This document shows positions 8,213 to 15,394 of a DNA stretch of 64,000 bases, in pieces (position 1 is the first letter of the stretch; each line of letters begins with the position of its first letter). Under the pieces are notes generated by a model, which ran no database searches, was not told the origin of the DNA, and saw nothing but the letters and a program-made list of their open reading frames with translations. Position numbers and translations under genes: made by a program. Origin of the DNA: Geothrix sp. (GTDB lineage Bacteria; Acidobacteriota; Holophagae; Holophagales; Holophagaceae); assembly GCF_030219325.1 (NCBI RefSeq), contig NZ_CP126625.1, forward strand, positions 1,600,857 to 1,664,856. The letters are read 5' to 3'.

Positions 8213-9148
8213 TCAGCCGCCGGAGCGCGGGTGCAGCTGGTCGTAGAGGGCGCGCAGGCGGGCCTGATGGACGTGGGTGTAGATCTGGGTCGTGCTGATG
8301 TCGGCGTGGCCGAGCATGGCCTGGACGGCGCGGAGGTCGGCGCCGTGATCCAGCAGGTGGGTGGCGAAGGCATGGCGGAGCACGTGGGGGCTCACGGCCG
8401 CGGCGCGGAGTCCTGCGGTACGCGCATAGCCTTTGAGCAGGCGCCAGAGGTGCTGGCGGGTGAGACCCTCGCCGCGCTGGCCCACGAAGAGCTCGCCACC
8501 CTTGGGCTTGAAGCCGGGCCGCAGGGTGAGCCAGGTCCGGATCCAGCGCTCCGCACCGGTGCCGAAGGGGATGAGCCGCTCCTTGCGGCCCTTGCCCGTC
8601 ACCTTCAGGAAGCCCTCATCGAGGAACACGGACAAGGCCGGAAGCCCCGCCAGCTCGGAGACGCGCAGGCCCGAGGCGTAGAGGAGCTCCAGCCAGGCAC
8701 GGTCCCGCACCCCCAGTGCCGTGGTCGTATCCGGGGCGTTGAGCAGGGCCTCGACCTGGCTTTCCCCCAGGGTGCGGGGCAGGATCCTTGGCGGTCGGGG
8801 CGGTTTCACGATGGCCTCGGGCCCCGCCCCGCCACCGCCCTCCATGCGGAGGAAGGTCAGGAAGGCCCGGAGGCTCGAACTCATCCGGGCGAGGCTGCGG
8901 GGCGCCTTGCCCGTGGCCTGCTGGGAAACGAGGAACGCCGTGAGCTGGTCGCGGGTGAGGGCCTCGGCAGGAACCTCCTGATCGCAGGCCCAGGCCGCCA
9001 GGTGGTTCAGGTCCGAGATGTAGCCCGACGTGGTATTGCCGGACAGGCCCCGCTCCACGGCCAGGTAGGTACGGAATTCCAGCAGGCTGGCGCTCCAGCC
9101 GAGGGGCCAGCCGTGTTCGGGTTCCTCGACAGTCCGGGGACGGGGCAT
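8213..9148 (-). CDS. xerD: Site-specific tyrosine recombinase XerD
   Basis: A 311-residue tyrosine recombinase. I start it at the ATG at 9148, preceded by GGAGG; a longer frame continues antisense through acpP but is not credible. The N-terminal SAM-like core-binding domain ([26 protein letters not shown]) is followed by the catalytic domain with Arg in [12 protein letters not shown], Lys in [13 protein letters not shown], the HxxR box in [29 protein letters not shown], and the nucleophile Tyr in [10 protein letters not shown]. Length and sequence fit the housekeeping XerD that resolves chromosome dimers at dif together with XerC, for which a good candidate lies at 62207. The XerC/XerD assignment between the two could be reversed. 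Confidence 0.82.
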   Translation of the reverse strand: MPRPRTVEEPEHGWPLGWSASLLEFRTYLAVERGLSGNTTSGYISDLNHLAAWACDQEVPAEALTRDQLTAFLVSQQATGKAPRSLARMSSSLRAFLTFLRMEGGGGAGPEAIVKPPRPPRILPRTLGESQVEALLNAPDTTTALGVRDRAWLELLYASGLRVSELAGLPALSVFLDEGFLKVTGKGRKERLIPFGTGAERWIRTWLTLRPGFKPKGGELFVGQRGEGLTRQHLWRLLKGYARTAGLRAAAVSPHVLRHAFATHLLDHGADLRAVQAMLGHADISTTQIYTHVHQARLRALYDQLHPRSGG

Positions 9149-9226
9149 GCCTCCATCCTCCATGGCTGGCAGGCAGGCGCAATCCATCTGTTCTTCAGGA
9201 TTTGGAATCGGTGCTTTACCCAGGGT

Positions 9227-9256
9227 TTGGAAAATCGGCCCGGGGTGTGTTAGGGT
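9227..9256 (+). promoter_or_regulatory. Possible promoter of acpP-fabF
   Basis: TTGGAA (9227-9232) and TAGGGT (9251-9256) are separated by 18 bases. Both are weak matches to sigma70 boxes, but position suits acpP, whose GGAGGAG ribosome site is at 9271-9277. Confidence 0.25.
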
Positions 9257-9283
9257 TTCCAGGTTCGTTTGGAGGAGCCCCCG

Positions 9284-9523
9284 ATGGCTGATGTGCGCAA
9301 GAAGGTCATTGCTATTATCGCTGAGCAGCTGGCCAAGCCCGAAGATTCCATTTCCGAATCCAGCCACTTCGTGGACGATCTCGGCGCCGACAGTCTCGAT
9401 ACCGTCGAGATCATCATGGCGATCGAGGAGGCCTTCAGCCTCGAGATCCCCGAGAGCGAGCAGGAGAAGATCCGCACCGTGGGCGATGCGATCTCCTACA
9501 TCGAGAAGCACGCGAAGGCTTGA
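9284..9523 (+). CDS. acpP: Acyl carrier protein
   Basis: A 79-residue acidic four-helix protein. The ATG at 9284 follows a strong GGAGGAG site 6 bases upstream. The phosphopantetheine attachment site is Ser37 in DDLGADSLDTVEIIMAIEEAF, the near-universal ACP motif. It carries growing acyl chains for type II fatty acid synthesis in the cytoplasm. Its neighbour fabF directly follows, as in many bacteria, with an intrinsic-terminator-like hairpin between them that may lower fabF expression relative to the abundant ACP. Confidence 0.97.
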   Translation: MADVRKKVIAIIAEQLAKPEDSISESSHFVDDLGADSLDTVEIIMAIEEAFSLEIPESEQEKIRTVGDAISYIEKHAKA

Positions 9524-9538
9524 TCCTTACGCGTATTG

Positions 9539-9581
9539 ACGTGCCGCAGCGCCCCCCATGGCCCTGCGGCACGTTTGTTTT
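9539..9581 (+). terminator. Intrinsic terminator / attenuator between acpP and fabF
   Basis: An 11-bp perfect stem (ACGTGCCGCAG at 9539-9549 with CTGCGGCACGT at 9564-9574) encloses a 14-base loop and runs into TTGTTTT. It lies 15 bases past the acpP stop and 25 before fabF, so it probably gives partial termination. Confidence 0.75.
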
Positions 9582-9605
9582 CCCGAGCCTACCCGAGGTG
9601 AACCC

Positions 9606-10859
9606 ATGACCAGGACCGTCCAACGCCGCCGCGTCGTCATCACCGGCATGGGGACCGTGAACCCCTGCGGCCTCACTGTGCCCGAGACCTGGGACAACCT
9701 GCTGGCCGGCAGGAGCGGCATCGCCACCATCGACCGCTTCGACGTCACCGATTTCGCCTGCAAGATCGCGGGCCAGGTGAAGGGTTTCAACCCCGATCTG
9801 TTCATCGACAAGAAGGAACAGAAGAAGATGGACATCTTCATCCACTACGCCCTGGGCGCGGCCCATGAGGCCTGGGTGGATGCGGGCTTCGACCAGGTCG
9901 AGCTCACCAAGGCCGAGCGCGAGGTGTTCGGCACCTACATCGGCAGCGGCATCGGCGGCCTCAGCACCATCTGGGACGAGGCCAACGGCTACCGCGGTCC
10001 CCGCCGCACCAGCCCCTTCTTCATCCCCAGCCTCATCGTGAATCTCGCCAGTGGCCAGGCCAGCATCAAGTACGGCCTGCAGGGCCCCAACAGCGCCGTG
10101 GCCACCGCCTGCGCCACGGGCGCCCACGCCATCGGCGACGCGGCGCGGCTCATCGCCTTCGGCTACGCGGACCGCATGATGGCTGGGGGCAGCGACTCCG
10201 TGGTGAACCAGCTGGGCGTGGGCGGCTTCGCCGCCATGCGCGCCCTCAGCACCCGCAATGATGAGCCCGAGCGCGCCTCCCGGCCCTTCGACGTGGATCG
10301 CGACGGCTTCGTCATGGGTGAAGGCGCAGGCATCGTGATCCTCGAAGAGTACGAACTGGCCAAGGCCCGGGGCGCCAAGATCTACGCCGAAGTGGCCGGC
10401 TACGGCATGAGTGGCGACGCCAACCACATCACGACGCCCGCCCCCGAGGGCGAGGGCGGCCAGCGCGTCATGCGCGCGGCCATCAAGGATGCGGACATCG
10501 CTCCCGAGCAGGTGGGGTACGTCAACATGCACGGCACCAGCACCCCCGTGGGCGACAAGCTGGAGTGCCTGGCCATCCAGAGGGTCTTCGGCGACCACGC
10601 GAAGCAGATCAAGGTGAGCAGCTCCAAGTCCATGCACGGCCACCTGCTGGGTGCCGCCGGCGGGCTGGAGACCATCGTGGCCGTCATGGCCGTCAAGACC
10701 GGGAAGATCCCCCCCACCATCAACGTGGACAACCAGGACCCCGAGTGCGACCTGGACGTCACGCCGAACGTGGCCGGCACCTTCGACTCCGAATACGCCA
10801 TGAACAATGGTTTCGGCTTCGGCGGCACCAATGGATGCCTGATCCTGCGAAAGGTCTGA
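9606..10859 (+). CDS. fabF: 3-oxoacyl-[acyl-carrier-protein] synthase II (KAS II)
   Basis: A 417-residue condensing enzyme that elongates acyl-ACP with malonyl-ACP. I choose the ATG at 9606, preceded by GAGG. The thiolase-fold catalytic triad is visible: Cys169 in ATACATGAHA, His in NMHGTSTPVGD, and His in KSMHGHLLGAAGG. The start RRRVVITGMGTVNPCG and the end NNGFGFGGTNGCLILRK are typical of FabF. It works with the acpP product encoded immediately upstream. The hairpin between them probably sets the expression ratio. Confidence 0.96.
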   Translation: MTRTVQRRRVVITGMGTVNPCGLTVPETWDNLLAGRSGIATIDRFDVTDFACKIAGQVKGFNPDLFIDKKEQKKMDIFIHYALGAAHEAWVDAGFDQVELTKAEREVFGTYIGSGIGGLSTIWDEANGYRGPRRTSPFFIPSLIVNLASGQASIKYGLQGPNSAVATACATGAHAIGDAARLIAFGYADRMMAGGSDSVVNQLGVGGFAAMRALSTRNDEPERASRPFDVDRDGFVMGEGAGIVILEEYELAKARGAKIYAEVAGYGMSGDANHITTPAPEGEGGQRVMRAAIKDADIAPEQVGYVNMHGTSTPVGDKLECLAIQRVFGDHAKQIKVSSSKSMHGHLLGAAGGLETIVAVMAVKTGKIPPTINVDNQDPECDLDVTPNVAGTFDSEYAMNNGFGFGGTNGCLILRKV

Positions 10860-10936
10860 GGGGTCGGCCTGGGATACGAATGAAAGGCGAAAATAGTCCT
10901 TCCTGTCCCCGGGCCTTGGTGGTTTTCTAGTCTCCC

Positions 10937-12976
10937 ATGGCCAAGGCGATTCCCTTCAAGCTCGTCGCGCCCTACTCACCTGCGGGTGACCAGCCGGAGG
11001 CCATCGCGCAGCTGGTGGAGGGGCTGCAGCGCGGGGACCGATGCCAGACCCTGCTGGGGGTGACGGGTTCGGGGAAGACCTACACCATGGCCAGCACCAT
11101 CGCGCGGGCCGGGCGGCCGGCGCTGATCTTCGCGCCCAACAAGACCCTGGCGGCCCAGCTCTTCAGCGAGTTCAAGCAGTTCTTCCCCGAGAATGCCGTC
11201 GAGTACTTCGTCAGCTACTACGACTACTACCAGCCCGAGGCCTACGTGCCCGAGCGGGACCTGTTCATCGACAAGGACGCCAAGATCAACGAGGAGCTGG
11301 AGAAGCTCCGCCTCAGCGCCACCCGATGCCTGCTGGAGCGCCGCGACACCATCGTGATCGCCTCCGTGAGCTGCATCTACGGCCTGGGCGATCCCAGCTC
11401 GTACCTGAACCTGTCCGTGACGCTGAAGCAGGGCCAGTCCATCGACCGGGCCATGCTCCTGCGGGATCTGGTGGCCATCCAGTACCAGCGCAACCACCTC
11501 AGCTTCGAGCCGGGCATCTTCCGAGTGCGGGGCGACGTGGTGGAGGTCTACCCCGCCTACGAAGACGTGGCCTACCGGATCGAGCTGTGGGGCGACGAGG
11601 TGGAGCGCCTGTCCAAGATCGACCCCCTGCGCGGCGTGGTGATCGAGAAGCTGGACGACCTCACCATCTGGCCCAAGACCCACTACGTGACCCCCGAGGA
11701 GAAGCTCAAGGCCGCCATCCGTGACATCAAGGTGGAGCTGGAGGAACAGGAGAACGAGTTCCGGGCGCAGGGCAAGATCGTCGAGCTGCAGCGGCTCCAC
11801 CAGCGCGTCATCTACGACGTGGAAATGATGAAGGAGATGGGCGTCTGCAGCGGCATCGAGAACTACAGCCGCTTCCTGGACGGCCGCCAGCCGGGCCAGC
11901 CGCCGCACACGCTGCTGGACTACTTCCCCGAGGACTTCATCGTCTTCATGGACGAGAGCCACGTGGCCACGGGCCAGCTCCACGGCATGTACAACGGGGA
12001 CCGCTCCCGGAAGACGACCCTCGTTGACTACGGGTTCCGACTCCCATCAGCGCTCGATAACCGCCCTCTCAAATTCGAAGAATTTGAGAGCAGGGTCAAA
12101 CAGGTGGTTTATGTCTCCGCCACCCCGGGCGACTACGAGCTGCAGCAGAGCGGAGGGGCTTTCGTGGAGCAGGTGGTGCGCCCCACCGGGCTGGTGGACC
12201 CGATGGTGGAGGTGCGGCCCGTGGGCACCCAGGTGGACGACCTGCTGGAGGAGATCCGGAAGGTGGTGGCCCGGGACGAGCGGGTGCTGGTGACGGTGCT
12301 CACCAAGAAGCTGGCGGAGCAGCTCACGGCCTACTACCAGGAGCTGGGCGTGAAGGCCGAGTACCTGCACAGCGAGATCGACACCCTGGAGCGGGTGGAG
12401 CTGCTGAAGAACCTGCGTCGCGGCGTGTTCGACGTGCTCGTGGGCATCAACCTCCTGCGGGAGGGACTGGACCTGCCCGAAGTGAGCCTGGTGGCCATCC
12501 TGGACGCCGACAAGGAGGGCTTCCTCCGCAACACCCGCAGCCTCATCCAGACCATCGGCCGGGCGGCCCGCAACGTCGCGGGGAAGGCCATCCTCTATGC
12601 CGACGTCATGACCGGCTCCATGAAGCAGGCCATCGGCGAGACCGAGCGGCGCCGCAACAAGCAGCTGGCCCACAATCTGGAACATGGCATCACCCCCGAA
12701 ACCGTGAAGCGCAACCTGGACGATGTCATGGGCGAGGCCCTGGCCCGGGAGTTCATCAACGTCACCAAGGAGGAGAGGGCCGCCGAGGAGCCGCTGCTCT
12801 ACCTCGAAGACAAGCACTTCGAGCGCGAAGTCGCCAAGCTCGAAAAGCGCATGAAGGAGCTGGCGTCACAGATGAAGTTTGAGGATGCGGCGGAATTACG
12901 CGACCGGATCCTGCGTGCCCGGCGCGAACGGCTGCTGGACATCTCTGGTGTGGCAGCCACGGGACCGGAAAGCTGA
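10937..12976 (+). CDS. uvrB: Excinuclease ABC subunit B
   Basis: A 679-residue nucleotide-excision-repair helicase-like protein that loads on damaged DNA with UvrA and recruits UvrC. Motifs include the Walker [13 protein letters not shown] near residue 40, the beta-hairpin [13 protein letters not shown] that clamps the damaged strand, the DESH box, the [16 protein letters not shown] segment, the helicase motif VI region TIGRAARN, and the C-terminal UVR domain ([24 protein letters not shown]) that binds UvrC. No Shine-Dalgarno sequence precedes the ATG at 10937; it may be translated from a leaderless or weakly initiated message. About 100 bases near 12020-12120 have unusual codons and contain a perfect inverted repeat. 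Confidence 0.97.
   Translation: MAKAIPFKLVAPYSPAGDQPEAIAQLVEGLQRGDRCQTLLGVTGSGKTYTMASTIARAGRPALIFAPNKTLAAQLFSEFKQFFPENAVEYFVSYYDYYQPEAYVPERDLFIDKDAKINEELEKLRLSATRCLLERRDTIVIASVSCIYGLGDPSSYLNLSVTLKQGQSIDRAMLLRDLVAIQYQRNHLSFEPGIFRVRGDVVEVYPAYEDVAYRIELWGDEVERLSKIDPLRGVVIEKLDDLTIWPKTHYVTPEEKLKAAIRDIKVELEEQENEFRAQGKIVELQRLHQRVIYDVEMMKEMGVCSGIENYSRFLDGRQPGQPPHTLLDYFPEDFIVFMDESHVATGQLHGMYNGDRSRKTTLVDYGFRLPSALDNRPLKFEEFESRVKQVVYVSATPGDYELQQSGGAFVEQVVRPTGLVDPMVEVRPVGTQVDDLLEEIRKVVARDERVLVTVLTKKLAEQLTAYYQELGVKAEYLHSEIDTLERVELLKNLRRGVFDVLVGINLLREGLDLPEVSLVAILDADKEGFLRNTRSLIQTIGRAARNVAGKAILYADVMTGSMKQAIGETERRRNKQLAHNLEHGITPETVKRNLDDVMGEALAREFINVTKEERAAEEPLLYLEDKHFEREVAKLEKRMKELASQMKFEDAAELRDRILRARRERLLDISGVAATGPES
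12066..12090. repeat. 11-bp perfect inverted repeat inside uvrB
   Basis: CTCTCAAATTC (12066-12076) and GAATTTGAGAG (12080-12090) are perfect complements with only GAA between them. The run sits in a short low-GC patch of the coding sequence encoding PLKFEEFES. It may be chance at a conserved protein segment, or mark an imported patch. Confidence 0.7.
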
Positions 12977-12980
12977 GGCG

Positions 12981-13005
12981 GCAGGGGACCCTGCGGCTCT
13001 TTTTT
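12981..13005 (+). terminator. Intrinsic terminator after uvrB
   Basis: A short GC-rich hairpin (GCAGG, loop GGAC, CCTGC, 12981-12994) is followed five bases later by six T residues (13000-13005). It lies right after the uvrB stop and before the convergent hydrolase gene. The short stem makes it moderate at best. Confidence 0.55.
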
Positions 13006-13013
13006 GGGTGCGC

Positions 13014-13718
13014 CTAGCGCAGGTGGCGCTCGAGCCAGAGGGCGGCCTTCGACCAGGCTTCGTCCCAATCGGCCGGGTCCATGGTGTGGCCGCCTTGGTA
13101 ATCCAGGCAGGTGAACCTGGAAGCGGAGCCGAACCGGGAAGCGAGGTCATGGGTGAAGCGCTTCATCGGCCCCGGGGGCACCACCTCATCCCCAGCCGCC
13201 ACGACCGCGAGCAGGGCCGTGCGCTCCCAGGCATCCGGGTGGAGGTGGGGCGACTCCGGGTGGTCATCCCAGTGGGGATCCGCCAGGAAGGCCAGCAAGG
13301 CGCCAACCCTGGGGTCCCGCTGGGGCGCCGCCAGGGCGGCGAAGCCCCCCATGGAGATCCCGGCGACCACGAACCGGGAGGCTCCGGATCGGCTCAGGTG
13401 GTCCACCAGGGATCGCGTTTCCCCTGCACTCTCCGCCACCAGATCGAGGAACAGGGATCGGGCCTCCGACGCCGTGGCGACGGCCATGCCATCGAGGAAC
13501 CCGTCCGCCCGGAGCCCATGATGGGGTGCCTCGGGAATCAGCACGGCATAACCGGCGCCGGCCAGGTGCACCGCCTCCGGCCACTGCACGGCCATGGTGC
13601 CGCTGAGCCCGTAATGGAGGATGACCGCAGCCTTGGCGGACGCGCAGTCGCCGAGCGTCAGGGCCGGGATCGGGCCATGCGGGCCCGGGATGGTGATGGG
13701 GAGTGGCGGGGGACGCAT
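13014..13718 (-). CDS. Alpha/beta hydrolase, dienelactone-hydrolase-like
   Basis: A 234-residue cytoplasmic hydrolase. The ATG at 13718 is chosen for the GGAGG 8 bases upstream; an ATG at 13742 lacks one. The nucleophile elbow is GISMGGFAALA, the acid residue is probably Asp in AAGDEVVPP, and the catalytic His lies in YQGGHTMDP, which complete a Ser-Asp-His triad in the right order. No signal peptide is seen. Substrate is unknown; esterases and peptidases of this group act on small esters or acyl groups. It is convergent with uvrB and divergent from the PD40 protein at 13884. Confidence 0.72.
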   Translation of the reverse strand: MRPPPLPITIPGPHGPIPALTLGDCASAKAAVILHYGLSGTMAVQWPEAVHLAGAGYAVLIPEAPHHGLRADGFLDGMAVATASEARSLFLDLVAESAGETRSLVDHLSRSGASRFVVAGISMGGFAALAAPQRDPRVGALLAFLADPHWDDHPESPHLHPDAWERTALLAVVAAGDEVVPPGPMKRFTHDLASRFGSASRFTCLDYQGGHTMDPADWDEAWSKAALWLERHLR

Positions 13719-13883
13719 GGGCCCGGCCTCCAGTCGCAACATGCGGACGATCTTGGCAGGGCCGGGTTCTGGTTGACCCATCCACGGGTCCGGGGGTTGC
13801 CCCGGTTTCCTCACGGGTGGTCCCTGATTCCCCCGTTCCATGGACGCGAAAGTGGCAACCTGGAACCCACCCCCGGAGCTGCC

Positions 13884-14891
13884 ATGTGGTTTCGAACGAT
13901 TCAGGTCGGCGTGATGTTCATCTGCCTCTGGGCAGGGCTCTCGGGGCAGACGAAAGCCGGCCCGTACCTGGGGCTGACCCTGCCGGGGTCCGAGGCCGCG
14001 CCCTTTGCGCCCGGGGTCCTGAACAGCGGCCTCGCCACGCGCGACATCACGCTGATGCCTGACGGGTCGCAGATCTATGTGGGCCTCTTCCTGCCGGGTT
14101 TCCGCAAGGCCGTGATCATCGAGACCCACCAGGAGGGGGATCGCTGGACCGCACCGGAAGTGGCCGCCTTCTCCCGGGATCCGCGCTGGCGTTGTCTGGA
14201 ACCCTGCATCAGCCCGGACGGGCGGCGCTTCTTCTTCGTGTCGGATCGCCCGGCCGATCCCAGGGCTGACAAGCCCGGGCCATTCGGGATCTGGGTGATG
14301 GACTGGACCGGTACGGGATGGTCCGAAGCCCGCCGCCTCCCCATCGGGGTGAACGGCACCGGAAACGCCTTCTACCCCTCCATCACCCGGGAGGGCGTGC
14401 TGCACTTCCTCCAGGAGGAGGGGCAGGGCGGCTGGTTGATGCGTTCCGCGTGGAAGGATGGCGCCTGGACGGTGGCGGAGAAACTGCCGCCACCCTTCAA
14501 TGCAGATCCTCGCCAGGCCAACCCGCGCGTGGACCCGGATGGCCGTTTCATCCTCGTGCCGCTGATGGGCCGCTCGGATTCCCTGGGTGGAGCCGACTAC
14601 TACGGCTACTTCCGCCGGGATGACGGCACCTGGACCGGGCCGGTCCACCTGGGGCCGACGGTGAACAGTGCCGCTGGCGATGAGTACTCCATCAGCCTCA
14701 GCCCGGACGGCAAGGTGGTGTTCTTCGGCAGCAATCGGGCCCTCCCCCGGCTGGACGGGAAACCCCTGCGTTGGGCCGACATCCTTGCCGAGCGAACGCA
14801 GCCCGGGAACGGCCAGACCACGCTCTGGTGGGTGGATGCGGGATTCCTGTGGGAGATCCGAGCCAAGGCCCTGGCGTCCCCCGCGAAGTAA
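13884..14891 (+). CDS. Exported PD40/TolB-like beta-propeller protein
   Basis: A 335-residue protein with an N-terminal signal peptide (MWFRTIQVGVMFICLWAGLSGQ). Repeated segments of the PD40 type, such as CISPDGRRFFFVSDRP, PRVDPDGRFILVPL and ISLSPDGKVVFFGSNR, indicate WD40-like propeller blades related to TolB. The last of these ends close to the C-terminus. Such proteins often bind partners or carbohydrate in the periplasm. I cannot assign a substrate. GGAG precedes the ATG by 6 bases. It is separated from the next small membrane protein gene by about 70 bases. Confidence 0.7.
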   Translation: MWFRTIQVGVMFICLWAGLSGQTKAGPYLGLTLPGSEAAPFAPGVLNSGLATRDITLMPDGSQIYVGLFLPGFRKAVIIETHQEGDRWTAPEVAAFSRDPRWRCLEPCISPDGRRFFFVSDRPADPRADKPGPFGIWVMDWTGTGWSEARRLPIGVNGTGNAFYPSITREGVLHFLQEEGQGGWLMRSAWKDGAWTVAEKLPPPFNADPRQANPRVDPDGRFILVPLMGRSDSLGGADYYGYFRRDDGTWTGPVHLGPTVNSAAGDEYSISLSPDGKVVFFGSNRALPRLDGKPLRWADILAERTQPGNGQTTLWWVDAGFLWEIRAKALASPAK

Positions 14892-14963
14892 TCAGGTGGT
14901 TCCCGCCGGGCCCGTCCCGTGAGGGAATGGACGCGATCCTTTGATCGGAGGACGGAGTCGCCC

Positions 14964-15329
14964 ATGAAACCCTGGCTGGCGTGGTTCACTGCGGCGCTCT
15001 TGGCCGTGGGTCTTCCCTGGTGGACGGCGCCCTACAACCGCTTCACCCTGGCCCACCCGCTGTCGATCCTCGGCTGCCTCGCCTTCGTCTGCATCGCGGC
15101 CTGGGTGGCCGGATGGACGCCGCTCGGGCTGAGTCGCGGCGGTCTGGTCGTGGGTGCCGCGGTGCCCTGTGCCGTGATGGCCCGGGTGGTGGTGGACGGG
15201 ATGAAGGATGCGACCTCCCACAACCTGTGGCCCTTCGAAGTGGTCTTTGCGGCGGCCTTCGGTTTCGCGCTGGCCTACGCCGCCGGACTCCTCGGCCTGC
15301 TGTGCAGACGGATGCTGCGGACGGATTGA
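14964..15329 (+). CDS. Small membrane protein, four predicted transmembrane segments
   Basis: A 121-residue hydrophobic protein. Four segments look membrane-spanning: WLAWFTAALLAVGLPWW, LSILGCLAFVCIAAWVAGW, GGLVVGAAVPCAVMARVVV, and FEVVFAAAFGFALAYAAGLLG. The tail is basic (CRRMLRTD), suggesting a cytoplasmic C-terminus. A GGAG lies about 8 bases before the ATG at 14964. I do not recognise the family. It sits between two genes for exported proteins and may be co-transcribed with the penicillin-acylase-type gene 65 bases downstream. Confidence 0.6.
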   Translation: MKPWLAWFTAALLAVGLPWWTAPYNRFTLAHPLSILGCLAFVCIAAWVAGWTPLGLSRGGLVVGAAVPCAVMARVVVDGMKDATSHNLWPFEVVFAAAFGFALAYAAGLLGLLCRRMLRTD

Positions 15330-15394
15330 CGCACGGAACCCCGGCTTCCAACCCAGGATCCTGGATAATCGGGTGACACCAAGGAAGGGCCCCG

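Noticed and set aside
8213-9148. Phage or island integrase
   Set aside because: Length, motifs and lack of neighbouring phage genes or att-like repeats fit housekeeping Xer recombinases; the same holds for 62207-63127.
13719-14648. Upstream extension of the alpha/beta hydrolase frame
   Set aside because: It is antisense to the PD40 gene and adds Pro/Arg-rich shadow sequence with no domain; the GGAGG before 13718 marks the real start.
12879-14891. Long open frame joining the uvrB end to the PD40 protein
   Set aside because: The first thousand bases of the frame run antisense to the alpha/beta hydrolase gene and the real protein starts with its own signal peptide at 13884.
15353-15364. Palindrome CCAGGATCCTGG before the penicillin-acylase gene
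   Set aside because: A single 12-base palindrome with no loop or T run; it can be chance in GC-rich DNA and gives no clear function.
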